Shown here one piece after another: positions 7,869 through 15,317 of a stretch of 64,000 nucleotides of DNA (positions are counted from its first letter, which is position 1; each line of letters opens with the position of its first letter). A program made the translations under genes and the position numbers. The stretch is from Rhizobium sp. Leaf453 (lineage in GTDB: Bacteria > Pseudomonadota > Alphaproteobacteria > Rhizobiales > Rhizobiaceae). A model generated the notes under the pieces. It was not told the DNA's origin, searched no databases, and worked only from the letters and a program-made list of their open reading frames with translations. Location of the stretch: positions 98,068 through 162,067 of the forward strand of contig NZ_LMRG01000008.1 in assembly GCF_001425605.1 (NCBI RefSeq), read 5' to 3'.

Positions 7869-9146
7869 TCAGTGCAGCCAGCGAGCCGGTACGATGACCA
7901 GGTCCGGAAACAGGACCAGGAGCAGAAGCACGAGCGTTTGGGCCAACAGGAACGGCCAGACACCCACCGTCACTTTGCCCAGCGGAACGCGTCCGACGCC
8001 GCTGACGACGTTGAGAACGACGCCAACCGGTGGAGTGAGAAGGCCGATGCAGTTGTTCATGATGAACAGGACGCCGAAGTAGACCGGGTCGATGCCTGCC
8101 TGCTTGATGATCGGCATCAGGACGGGCGTCAGGATCAGGATTGTCGGCGTCAGATCCAGGGCAGTGCCGACGATCAGCACCAGGATCATGATGACGAACA
8201 TCAGCAGGGTCGGGCGGTCGATCAACGGTTCAATGAGGCCGGTAATTTCCGCCGGGATGTTGGCAGCGGTAATCAACCAGGCCGAAACGAGCGCTGCGCA
8301 AACCAGGAACATGATGATGGATGTGGTCTTGGCGGCCTGCAGGATGACGCGCGGAAGCTCCCTTGGCGTCAGTTCGCGATAGATGACCATGCCAACGAAC
8401 AAGGCATAGGCCGCAGCGACAACGGCCGCTTCCGTTGGTGTCACCACACCGGCCTTGATGCCGCCGAGGATGATGACGGGCATGCCCAGCGCCCAAAGTG
8501 CGCGAGTGGTCACACGAAGACGTTCCGCCATCGACGCGCGCGGCAACGCCTCCACCTTGTCCTTGCGCACAACGATCAGCCATGTGACGACCAGCGCGAG
8601 GCCCATCATCAGGCCGGGAACGATGCCGGCCATGAAGAGCTGCGTGATCGAAACGTTGGCGGCCACACCGAAGACAATGAACGCCATGGACGGCGGGATA
8701 ACCGGTGCGATGATGCCGCCGGCTGCGATGAGACCGGCAGAGCGGGGAACGTTATAACCAGCCTTGGCCATCATGGGGATGAGGATGGCGGCGAGTGCGG
8801 CCGTATCGGCTGCTGCAGAACCGGAGATGCTGGCCATGATCAGCGCAGCCACGATCGCGACAATCCCGAGGCCACCGCGAATATGCCCAACGCACGCGAT
8901 AGCAAAATCGATGATGCGCCGTGACAGACCGCCGGCATTCATCAGTTCCCCGGCCAGAATGAAGAAGGGAATGGCAAGCAAGGTGAACGTATCGGCACCG
9001 GCAATCATGTTCTGCGCGATGATCTGCGTGTTGAACATTCCCATGTACCACATGAGAATGACGCCGCAGAACATCAGGGAAAACGCGACAGGCACGCCTA
9101 TTGCCATGGCGCCAATCAGCGAGCCGACGAAAACGAAAAGTGTCAT
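7869..9146 (-). CDS. dctM: TRAP transporter large membrane subunit
   Basis: 425 residues with about twelve hydrophobic segments. Family motifs include FFILAGELMNAGGLSRR, GSAAADTAALAAILIP and GGIIAPVIPPSMAFIVFG, with PPVGVVLNVVSGV near the end. This is the sodium-coupled permease that takes the acid from DctP across the inner membrane. Its ATG overlaps the dctQ stop by one base (ATGA), so translation is coupled. It is of typical length and looks intact. Confidence 0.95.
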   Translation of the reverse strand: MTLFVFVGSLIGAMAIGVPVAFSLMFCGVILMWYMGMFNTQIIAQNMIAGADTFTLLAIPFFILAGELMNAGGLSRRIIDFAIACVGHIRGGLGIVAIVAALIMASISGSAAADTAALAAILIPMMAKAGYNVPRSAGLIAAGGIIAPVIPPSMAFIVFGVAANVSITQLFMAGIVPGLMMGLALVVTWLIVVRKDKVEALPRASMAERLRVTTRALWALGMPVIILGGIKAGVVTPTEAAVVAAAYALFVGMVIYRELTPRELPRVILQAAKTTSIIMFLVCAALVSAWLITAANIPAEITGLIEPLIDRPTLLMFVIMILVLIVGTALDLTPTILILTPVLMPIIKQAGIDPVYFGVLFIMNNCIGLLTPPVGVVLNVVSGVGRVPLGKVTVGVWPFLLAQTLVLLLLVLFPDLVIVPARWLH

Positions 9147-9679
9147 CAGGTCCGCTCCGCCATCTGTTCGATCGTGAGGTTTTCGCCCGCGAAAGCTTCA
9201 AGCTCCTCCTGCGTCACCCGGCCAGTGACGAGGCGGAAAAGGCGCTCAAGCGCGATGATCACGCAACAGAACCCGGTAAAGAAACCACTGCCGTAGACGA
9301 AGCCCATGGACAGGCCGGTGACCGGAGCCTTCATGCTCCAGTTGATCGGCAACTGTATCCAGGTGCCCCAGAAAAAGATGGCAGAACAGGCGATGATCAC
9401 CAGATTGCTGAGGATCATGCAAACGATACGCCCCTTGCGCCCCAGCAGCGCAACGAGCGTCTCCACGCCCAGGTGACCGTGCTCCCGAAATGCGACGACG
9501 GCGCCAATGAAAGTCAGCCAGATGAAAAAGTACCGTGCGAGTTCGTCCGACACCGTCAGGCCGGAATTCATGGCGTAGCGCATGATGACATTCACGAAGA
9601 CCATGATCGCCATTCCCGAGAGAAGGAGGATCAGCAGGACTTCAAGAGTCTTGTAAAAATAGTCGATTACCTTTTGCAC
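9146..9679 (-). CDS. dctQ: TRAP transporter small membrane subunit
   Basis: 177 residues with four hydrophobic helices and the DctQ signature around VFVNVIMRYAMNSGLTVSDELARYFFIWLTF (residues about 27-57), then AFREHGHLGVETLVALL. It starts with GTG behind a strong GGGAGGG site; no ATG fits better. It pairs with DctM as the scaffold of the permease. The gene follows the FAH-family gene by 19 bases and leads directly into dctM. Confidence 0.9.
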   Translation of the reverse strand: MQKVIDYFYKTLEVLLILLLSGMAIMVFVNVIMRYAMNSGLTVSDELARYFFIWLTFIGAVVAFREHGHLGVETLVALLGRKGRIVCMILSNLVIIACSAIFFWGTWIQLPINWSMKAPVTGLSMGFVYGSGFFTGFCCVIIALERLFRLVTGRVTQEELEAFAGENLTIEQMAERT

Positions 9680-9698
9680 GCGTCCCTCCCAGTTTGCG

Positions 9699-10859
9699 TT
9701 ACATCAGGCCGCGCTTGGCCAGGTTTTTCATCAGCGCACCAACGCCGAAGGTCCATTCGGGGCAGGCGTCACTGCGATCGACCCAGTTTACCAGACGGCC
9801 GAGCAGTGGCGTCGCGATTTCCACCCGGTCGCCGATTTCATGCGTAAATCCCCGGCCCGCACCGCGCCGGTCCTTGACGGGGGCAAACATCGTTCCGAGG
9901 AAAAGGACGGCACCATCCGGATATTGATGATTGCGATTGAGCAATTGCCGGGCGAGATCGGCGGGTTGGCGGCTGATTGCCTCCATCGGGCTCTCGCCCG
10001 TCATCCGGAAACCGTCCTGTCCCTCGACGGACAATACAACACGCACCTTGCCCAACTTTTCAAGCGTAAACGTGCCGTCGAAAAGGCGGATGAACGGGCC
10101 GATGGCGCAGGATGCGTTGTTGTCCTTTGCCTTGCCCAGCAGCAGAGCAGAACGTCCCTCGACATCCCGAAGGTTGACGTCGTTTCCGAGCGTGGCACCG
10201 ATAATTTCCCCGGAGGAGCGCAGGACCAGCACCACTTCCGGCTCCGGATTGTTCCATTCCGAGATCGGATGAATGCCGACCTTCGAACCGCAACCGACCG
10301 CCGACATCGGCTGTGACTTGGTGAAGATTTCGGCATCCGGGCCGATGCCGACCTCAAGATATTGCGACCAGAGATTCATGTCCTGCAGAAGCGCCTTCAC
10401 GCTTGCCGCCTGCTCAGACCCGGCAACCACGCCACGAAGGCTGTCTCCCAGAACCGGCGCCAGACGCTTGCGGATATCGAGGGCGCGGCTTGCATCGCCC
10501 TTGGCCTGTTCTTCGATCACCCGCTCCAGCATGCTGTCGGCAAAAGTGACGCCGGCGGCCTTGATCGCCTGCAGGTCGATCGGTGCCAGCAATGTACCGG
10601 CCTGTCCCGACAGGAAATCATCGACCGACCCGAGGTCGGGAAGGTCATGCGCCGATTTCAGCTTGCCGGCGAGGTCGCCGCGTTCGAGCAACGAGGAAAC
10701 AGTCGCGGAAATTGACGACAGGTCGAGGACCCGATCACCCCGGACGAGAACCGGGCACGGACCATCGGCAGACTTCGACCAGACGCGGCCGACAAGCAGC
10801 GCGCCGGCTAAATCTTCCGGCAGAATGTCCGTAGCACGAAGCGAATTGGTGGAATCCAA
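9699..10859 (-). CDS. fumarylacetoacetate-hydrolase-family enzyme, AraD1-like
   Basis: 386 residues, longer than the 200-280-residue FAH hydrolases and close to the sugar-acid branch that includes 2-keto-3-deoxy-D-arabinonate dehydratase and diketo-deoxy-pentonate hydrolases. The metal ligands appear as NPEPEVVLVL (E-x-E) with a later aspartate in GNDVNLRDVEGR. TTG is the start, preceded by GGGAGG; no ATG lies nearby. It leads the TRAP operon and is preceded by a GntR-type operator. In context it probably acts on the 2-keto-3-deoxy acid (or its 4-oxidised form) produced by the IlvD-type dehydratase on the opposite strand. Dehydration and C-C cleavage are both possible. Confidence 0.75.
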   Translation of the reverse strand: MDSTNSLRATDILPEDLAGALLVGRVWSKSADGPCPVLVRGDRVLDLSSISATVSSLLERGDLAGKLKSAHDLPDLGSVDDFLSGQAGTLLAPIDLQAIKAAGVTFADSMLERVIEEQAKGDASRALDIRKRLAPVLGDSLRGVVAGSEQAASVKALLQDMNLWSQYLEVGIGPDAEIFTKSQPMSAVGCGSKVGIHPISEWNNPEPEVVLVLRSSGEIIGATLGNDVNLRDVEGRSALLLGKAKDNNASCAIGPFIRLFDGTFTLEKLGKVRVVLSVEGQDGFRMTGESPMEAISRQPADLARQLLNRNHQYPDGAVLFLGTMFAPVKDRRGAGRGFTHEIGDRVEIATPLLGRLVNWVDRSDACPEWTFGVGALMKNLAKRGLM

Positions 10860-10911
10860 GCAATACCTCCCTCACGTCTGCAGCAAGTCGGCCCTCCTGC
10901 CATCTTGCCAG

Positions 10912-10932
10912 ATTGTCAGGCTGTCTGACAAT
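10912..10932. promoter_or_regulatory. putative GntR/FadR-type operator upstream of the FAH-TRAP operon
   Basis: ATTGTCAG and CTGACAAT form an 8-bp perfect inverted repeat with a 5-base spacer. The core TGTCTGACAA resembles the TNGTnnnACNA sites of FCD-type GntR regulators. It lies 53 bases upstream of the TTG start, beside the GntR gene, and shares its core with the repeat at 13334-13352. Confidence 0.5.
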
Positions 10933-11062
10933 GGTAGCGCTACCTTTTAGTCGTAGTTGCTTATGCTGTCCAGCGCCGAAAATCCACTCCCGGGATAAAT
11001 GACATCTTCGGGAAGATGGCGTTCGGCTCACAAACGGCAAGCATCACCTGCCGGAAGTTTTT

Positions 11063-11779
11063 TCAGCTGGCTTCCATGACAAGATCAAGTCGATTGGCGG
11101 CGCCGAGCAGATGCTGCCTCATCGCGGCGCGTGCGCGGTGCGGATCCCGGCTGGCGATGGCATCGCGGATCGCCACATGTTCGGCAATCGTCACCTCAAC
11201 GATTTCCTCCAGCACCGCCGTCGCCCGGGCTGCGTTGATGGCAAGGCTGATGCGCTCGGCGATGAACCCGACGAACAGGGCGAAATATTCGTTGCCAGTC
11301 GCCGACGCGATGACGCGATGGAAGATGAGGTCAGCGACAATTCCCTGGTCCGTCCATTTGTCCGTTCCCATCATCGCCGCCAGGGCTTCATCGAGCTTGG
11401 CGAGATCGCTCTCGGCATGATGGATCGCAGCGAGTCCGGCGGCTTCGATTTCCAGCGGCATCCGCAACTGGAAAAGATCCCGGAAGATCGCGCGGTCGTG
11501 GAGATCGTCCTGCTCGATCCGGATGGATTGGCGCGCCTTGATCTCGGTTGCGAAGGCTCCGACACCCTGCCGGGTCTCGACCAGCCCCTCGTTGCGCAAC
11601 TGGGCAATCGCCTCGCGCACCACCGAGCGGCTAACGCCGAAACTGCTGGCCAGGAAGTGTTCGGTGGGCAGCTTGCCCCCCGGCGGAATACGCCCCTCGG
11701 TGATCTCGCGCGCAATCTGGGCGGCAATCCGCGCCGGGAGATGCTCGTTGCGCCTGATCTGTCCAAAATCCATCGACAT
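11063..11779 (-). CDS. GntR-family regulator, FCD (FadR) subfamily
   Basis: 238 residues. The N-terminal winged helix reads KLPTEHFLASSFGVSRSVVREAIAQLRNEGLVETRQGVGAF, the standard GntR pattern. The C-terminal helical FCD domain has LFQLRMPLEIEAAGLAA, FHRVIASATGNEYF and EHVAIRDAIASRDPHRARAAMRQHL, whose aspartate and histidines usually bind a metal that holds an organic acid. The exact start is uncertain between two nearby ATGs and a TTG. It is 26 bases downstream of the FAD-oxidase gene. It is the likely repressor of both divergent halves of this island, relieved by a sugar acid. Confidence 0.88.
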   Translation of the reverse strand: MSMDFGQIRRNEHLPARIAAQIAREITEGRIPPGGKLPTEHFLASSFGVSRSVVREAIAQLRNEGLVETRQGVGAFATEIKARQSIRIEQDDLHDRAIFRDLFQLRMPLEIEAAGLAAIHHAESDLAKLDEALAAMMGTDKWTDQGIVADLIFHRVIASATGNEYFALFVGFIAERISLAINAARATAVLEEIVEVTIAEHVAIRDAIASRDPHRARAAMRQHLLGAANRLDLVMEAS

Positions 11780-11805
11780 GCCGTTTCGCCCCAATCCATT
11801 ACCGC

Positions 11806-13263
11806 CTATGAACGCCGCTCAAAATCCAGTTGGCAACCCGGATTCATCACACCCCGCGGGTCGACGGCGTGTTTCAATGCCGTCAGCAATTCGCGCCGGA
11901 TCGGCGGGATACGTGTCTCATAGTCGGCCTTTTTCAAACGGCCAATACCGTGCTCCGCGCTGATCGATCCATGATAGGCATCGACGACCGTATTGATCGC
12001 CTGTTTCGCCGTATAGATGCGCGCATCGATCTCCTCACGCGGCAGGCCAGCGGGTGGCAGCACGTTCAGATGAACATTGCCATCGCCGACATGGCCGTAG
12101 GAGACGCAGACACCGTCCGGCACGGCATGAACTACGGCCTCTTCCGCGTCGCGAACGAAATCGGCAAGGCGCGACAGCGGAACGGAGACATCGGTGCGCA
12201 GATGCGGTCCACGCTTCGCTTGCCCCTCGTTCATGCCTTCTCGGAAAAGCCAGAGGTTGCGCGCCTGCGCCTTTGAGCTTGCGATCACACCGTCCGGGAC
12301 CAATCCCTCCTCCATCACGGCACCGAGAAACCGCTCCATCAGGTCGTCGATATCGACCAGCCCTGACCCGGATATTTCCAAAAGCACATAGGCGGGGTAA
12401 TCGCCGGAGATCGGCATAGCGAGGTCAGGAAGCGCCTCGCGGGCCAGAACGAAGGCAAGCGGCGGCATGAACTCGAAGGCAGACATCAGGTCGCAGCAAT
12501 CACGCCGAGCCCGGCGGAAAAGCGCGATGGCGTCGTCGAGCGAATTGAGCCCCAGAAGCGCCGTGGCGACCTGATCCGGCTCCGGTGTCAGCTTCACCGC
12601 AACGGCGGTGATGATGCCGAGCGAACCCTCGGCGCCGATGAACATCTGCTTCAAATCAATGCCGCGATTATCCTTGCGGAGCGTCGACAATCCATCGAAG
12701 ATCGAACCATCCGGCAGCACCACTTCGAGGCCGAGCACCAGTTCACGCGTCATCCCATAGCGCAGAACGTTGATGCCGCCGGCATTGGTCGACACATTGC
12801 CGCCAATACGGCAGGAGCCCTGCGCGCCGAGCGCCAGTGGGAAGAACATGCCTTCGCCCGCGACCGCATCCTTGAATTCCGAAAGTATGCAGCCGGCCTC
12901 TACAACGGCGGAAAAATCGCCAGCGTCGATACGCCGGATACCGGTCATTCGCTCCAGGCTGATCACGACCTGATCGTCCGGTCTATCGGGTATCGCGCCC
13001 AGCACCAGACCCGTATTGCCACCCTGCGGAACAATGGACAGGCCGATCGCGGTACAAGCCTTGACGGCCGCGGATACTTCTTCCGTCGTGCGCGGACGCA
13101 GGACAGCAACCGCTCCCGACGTCACGTCGCCATGCCAATCCCGGCAGTATTTTTCGGTTGCCGCGCCGCACAGGACCATGTCGGCGCCGAGCGCCCGAAC
13201 CAACGCATCGACGCAGGCCGCTTGCCGGCTAGACCCCATCACCGCGTCAACTTCTCCGTTCAC
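11806..13263 (-). CDS. FAD-linked 2-hydroxyacid dehydrogenase (GlcD/D-2-hydroxyglutarate dehydrogenase type)
   Basis: 485 residues. The PCMH FAD domain has RPRTTEEVSAAV, PQGGNTGLVLGA and the LGAQGSCRIGGNVSTNAGGINVLRYG region. The C-terminal half has VSYGHVGDGNVHLNV and SISAEHGIGRLK, where a histidine and acid normally sit near flavin and metal, and it ends in the MNPG motif. Such enzymes oxidise D-lactate, glycolate or D-2-hydroxyglutarate to the keto acid and pass electrons to the respiratory chain. The start is a GTG with only a weak GAG site. In this island it could oxidise the hydroxyacid released when the carbon chain is split. Confidence 0.85.
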   Translation of the reverse strand: MNGEVDAVMGSSRQAACVDALVRALGADMVLCGAATEKYCRDWHGDVTSGAVAVLRPRTTEEVSAAVKACTAIGLSIVPQGGNTGLVLGAIPDRPDDQVVISLERMTGIRRIDAGDFSAVVEAGCILSEFKDAVAGEGMFFPLALGAQGSCRIGGNVSTNAGGINVLRYGMTRELVLGLEVVLPDGSIFDGLSTLRKDNRGIDLKQMFIGAEGSLGIITAVAVKLTPEPDQVATALLGLNSLDDAIALFRRARRDCCDLMSAFEFMPPLAFVLAREALPDLAMPISGDYPAYVLLEISGSGLVDIDDLMERFLGAVMEEGLVPDGVIASSKAQARNLWLFREGMNEGQAKRGPHLRTDVSVPLSRLADFVRDAEEAVVHAVPDGVCVSYGHVGDGNVHLNVLPPAGLPREEIDARIYTAKQAINTVVDAYHGSISAEHGIGRLKKADYETRIPPIRRELLTALKHAVDPRGVMNPGCQLDFERRS

Positions 13264-13333
13264 GATCGCTCTCGCCTTTTGGGCATGACCCGGTGGCGCC
13301 GGATCAAATATTCTGTTTTCAAAAAGATGATAT

Positions 13334-13352
13334 AAGGTTATCAGACAACCTT
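13334..13352. promoter_or_regulatory. putative GntR-type operator in the divergent promoter region
   Basis: AAGGTT and AACCTT flank ATCAGAC. On the minus strand the core reads TTGTCTGATAA, nearly the same as the core at 10912-10932. It lies between the FAD-dehydrogenase gene and the denD-like gene, in an AT-richer stretch (13306-13375). Confidence 0.5.
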
Positions 13353-13422
13353 ACAATAGTTTTGTTGCAATGCCGACTCTTTCGCTTCAGAGCGGTGCGC
13401 AGAAAACCGGGAGGAGGATCAC

Positions 13423-14406
13423 GTGCATATTCTGATAATTGGCGCCGCAGGCATGGTCGGACGCAAGCTGACGCAGAGACTGGCCAGGGACGGAAGTCTG
13501 GGCGGTCACCCGATCGAGGCCATGACGCTCGTTGATGTGGTGGCGCCCGACGCGCCGGACGGTTTTGGCGGCAGGGTGGTGCTGGAAACCGTGGACCTTT
13601 CCGCACCGGGCGAAGCAACGCGGCTCATCGCAAGGCGCCCAGACGTGATCTTTCACCTCGCGGCCATCGTTTCGGGAGAAGCCGAACTCGATTTCGACAA
13701 GGGTTATCGCATCAACCTCGACGGCACGCGTTATCTGTTCGACGCCATCCGCATCGCCCATGGCGAAGATGGCTACAAGCCGCGCGTGGTCTTTACTTCC
13801 TCCATCGCCGTCTTCGGCGCCCCGCTGCCCTACCCCATTCCGGACGAGTTTCACAGCACGCCATTGACCAGCTATGGAACGCAGAAGGCGATCTGCGAAC
13901 TGCTGCTGTCAGACTATTCGCGGCGCGGCTTTTTCGACGGCATCGGTATTCGCCTTCCGACGATTTGCATTCGTCCCGGAAAACCAAACAAGGCGGCCTC
14001 CGGCTTCTTCTCGAACATCCTGCGCGAGCCGCTTGTCGGGCAGGAAGCCGTCCTGCCCGTTCCGGACGACGTACGCCACTGGCATGCATCGCCCAGGTCC
14101 GCCGTCGGTTTTCTTACCCATGGCGCGACGATCGACGTCGAGAAGGTCGGCCCCCGGCGTAACCTCTCGATGCCGGGGCTTAGCGCGACGGTCGGCGAGC
14201 AGATCGAGGCGCTTCGCCGCGTCGCCGGCGAAAAGGCGGTGGCGCTGATCCGCCGAGAGCCCGACGAAATGATCATGCGCATGTGCGCCGGCTGGGCACC
14301 GGGATTTGAGGCAAAGCGCGCAACCTCGCTCGGCTTCACCGCCGAAAAGTCCTTCGATGACATCATCAAGGTCCATATCGAGGATGAGCTTGGAGGCCGT
14401 TTGTGA
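13423..14406 (+). CDS. denD: NAD-dependent dehydrogenase, D-erythronate dehydrogenase (DenD) family
   Basis: 327 residues of extended-SDR type. The Rossmann motif is MHILIIGAAGMVGRKL and the catalytic set is SSIAVFG with YGTQK (Y-x3-K). The stretch GIRLPTICIRPGKPNKAASGFF is typical of the family assigned to D-erythronate 2-dehydrogenase, which makes 2-oxo-tetronate in acid-sugar pathways. It starts with GTG behind GGGAGGAGG. It is the first of three tightly packed genes (14406/14406 and 15317/15314 junctions). Because its neighbours include a dehydratase rather than otnK or otnC, its real substrate could instead be a deoxy-aldonate; the assignment is by family only. Confidence 0.7.
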   Translation: MHILIIGAAGMVGRKLTQRLARDGSLGGHPIEAMTLVDVVAPDAPDGFGGRVVLETVDLSAPGEATRLIARRPDVIFHLAAIVSGEAELDFDKGYRINLDGTRYLFDAIRIAHGEDGYKPRVVFTSSIAVFGAPLPYPIPDEFHSTPLTSYGTQKAICELLLSDYSRRGFFDGIGIRLPTICIRPGKPNKAASGFFSNILREPLVGQEAVLPVPDDVRHWHASPRSAVGFLTHGATIDVEKVGPRRNLSMPGLSATVGEQIEALRRVAGEKAVALIRREPDEMIMRMCAGWAPGFEAKRATSLGFTAEKSFDDIIKVHIEDELGGRL

Positions 14407-15317
14407 TGACCACCGGAGCGGGGCAAAAAGGGGAGCGCATCGCCTTTCTCGGGACCGGCCTGATGGGCGCGCCGATGGCACGCCGCCTGCTGAAAGCCGG
14501 CTATGCCGTCACGGCCTGGAACCGTGATCGCTCCAAGACGGATGCTCTGGCGGAGGAAAGAGTAACCATCGCGGCCACGGCAGCCGACGCGGCGCGCGAT
14601 GCCGATGTCGTCTTCACCATGCTGAGTGACGGCAATGCTGTCAGCAGCGTCCTGATTGATCAGGGCGTGGCGGACGTGCTGAAAGTCGGCGCCGTTGTCA
14701 TCGACACATCGTCAATCGCGCCCCCGATCGCGCGTCAGCATGCTGAAATGCTGGCCAAGCGGCAGGTGCATCATATCGATGCACCTGTTTCCGGCGGCGT
14801 CGTTGGCGCTGAAGCAGGCACGCTTGCGATCATGGCGGGCGGCGATAGCACAATCATCGACAGTGCCGCCGACATATTCTCCATCCTCGGCCGAGTCACC
14901 CATGTCGGCCCGTCCGGCGCAGGCCAGATCTGCAAGCTCGCCAACCAGCAGATCGTCGCCATCACGATCGGGGCCGTTGCCGAGGCGATGATGCTGGTGG
15001 AAGCCGGTGGTGCCGATCGCGGCAAATTCCGCGATGCGATCCGGGGCGGATTTGCCGAAAGCCGCATTCTGGAGCTTCACGGCAAGCGGATGGTGGATCG
15101 CGCGTTCCAGCCCGGCGGGCTGTCGCGGCTGCAGCTCAAGGATCTCGACGCCGTCGCCGCGATGGCGGAACTGTTCGCACTCGACCTGCCGCTGACATCG
15201 GTGATACGGAACGAATTCAGTGATTTCGTTGCCGACGGCCATGGCGAAACCGACCATAGTGGCCTGTTGCTGCATCTCGAAAAGATCAACGGCCACCATG
15301 GGGAGAAGGTCCGGTGA
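14406..15317 (+). CDS. beta-hydroxyacid dehydrogenase (GarR/LtnD-like)
   Basis: 303 residues. It has the family signature IAFLGTGLMGAPMARRLLKAG at the nucleotide-binding end, then the substrate motif APVSGGVVGAEAGTL and the catalytic-lysine motif GQICKLANQ. Relatives are tartronate-semialdehyde reductase, L-threonate dehydrogenase and 3-hydroxyisobutyrate dehydrogenase. The ATG overlaps the preceding stop (TGATG), and GGAGG lies nine bases upstream; a GTG one codon earlier is also possible. Its stop overlaps the start of the dehydratase gene. It may oxidise the aldonate or reduce a semialdehyde product; the motifs do not decide. Confidence 0.85.
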   Translation: MTTGAGQKGERIAFLGTGLMGAPMARRLLKAGYAVTAWNRDRSKTDALAEERVTIAATAADAARDADVVFTMLSDGNAVSSVLIDQGVADVLKVGAVVIDTSSIAPPIARQHAEMLAKRQVHHIDAPVSGGVVGAEAGTLAIMAGGDSTIIDSAADIFSILGRVTHVGPSGAGQICKLANQQIVAITIGAVAEAMMLVEAGGADRGKFRDAIRGGFAESRILELHGKRMVDRAFQPGGLSRLQLKDLDAVAAMAELFALDLPLTSVIRNEFSDFVADGHGETDHSGLLLHLEKINGHHGEKVR

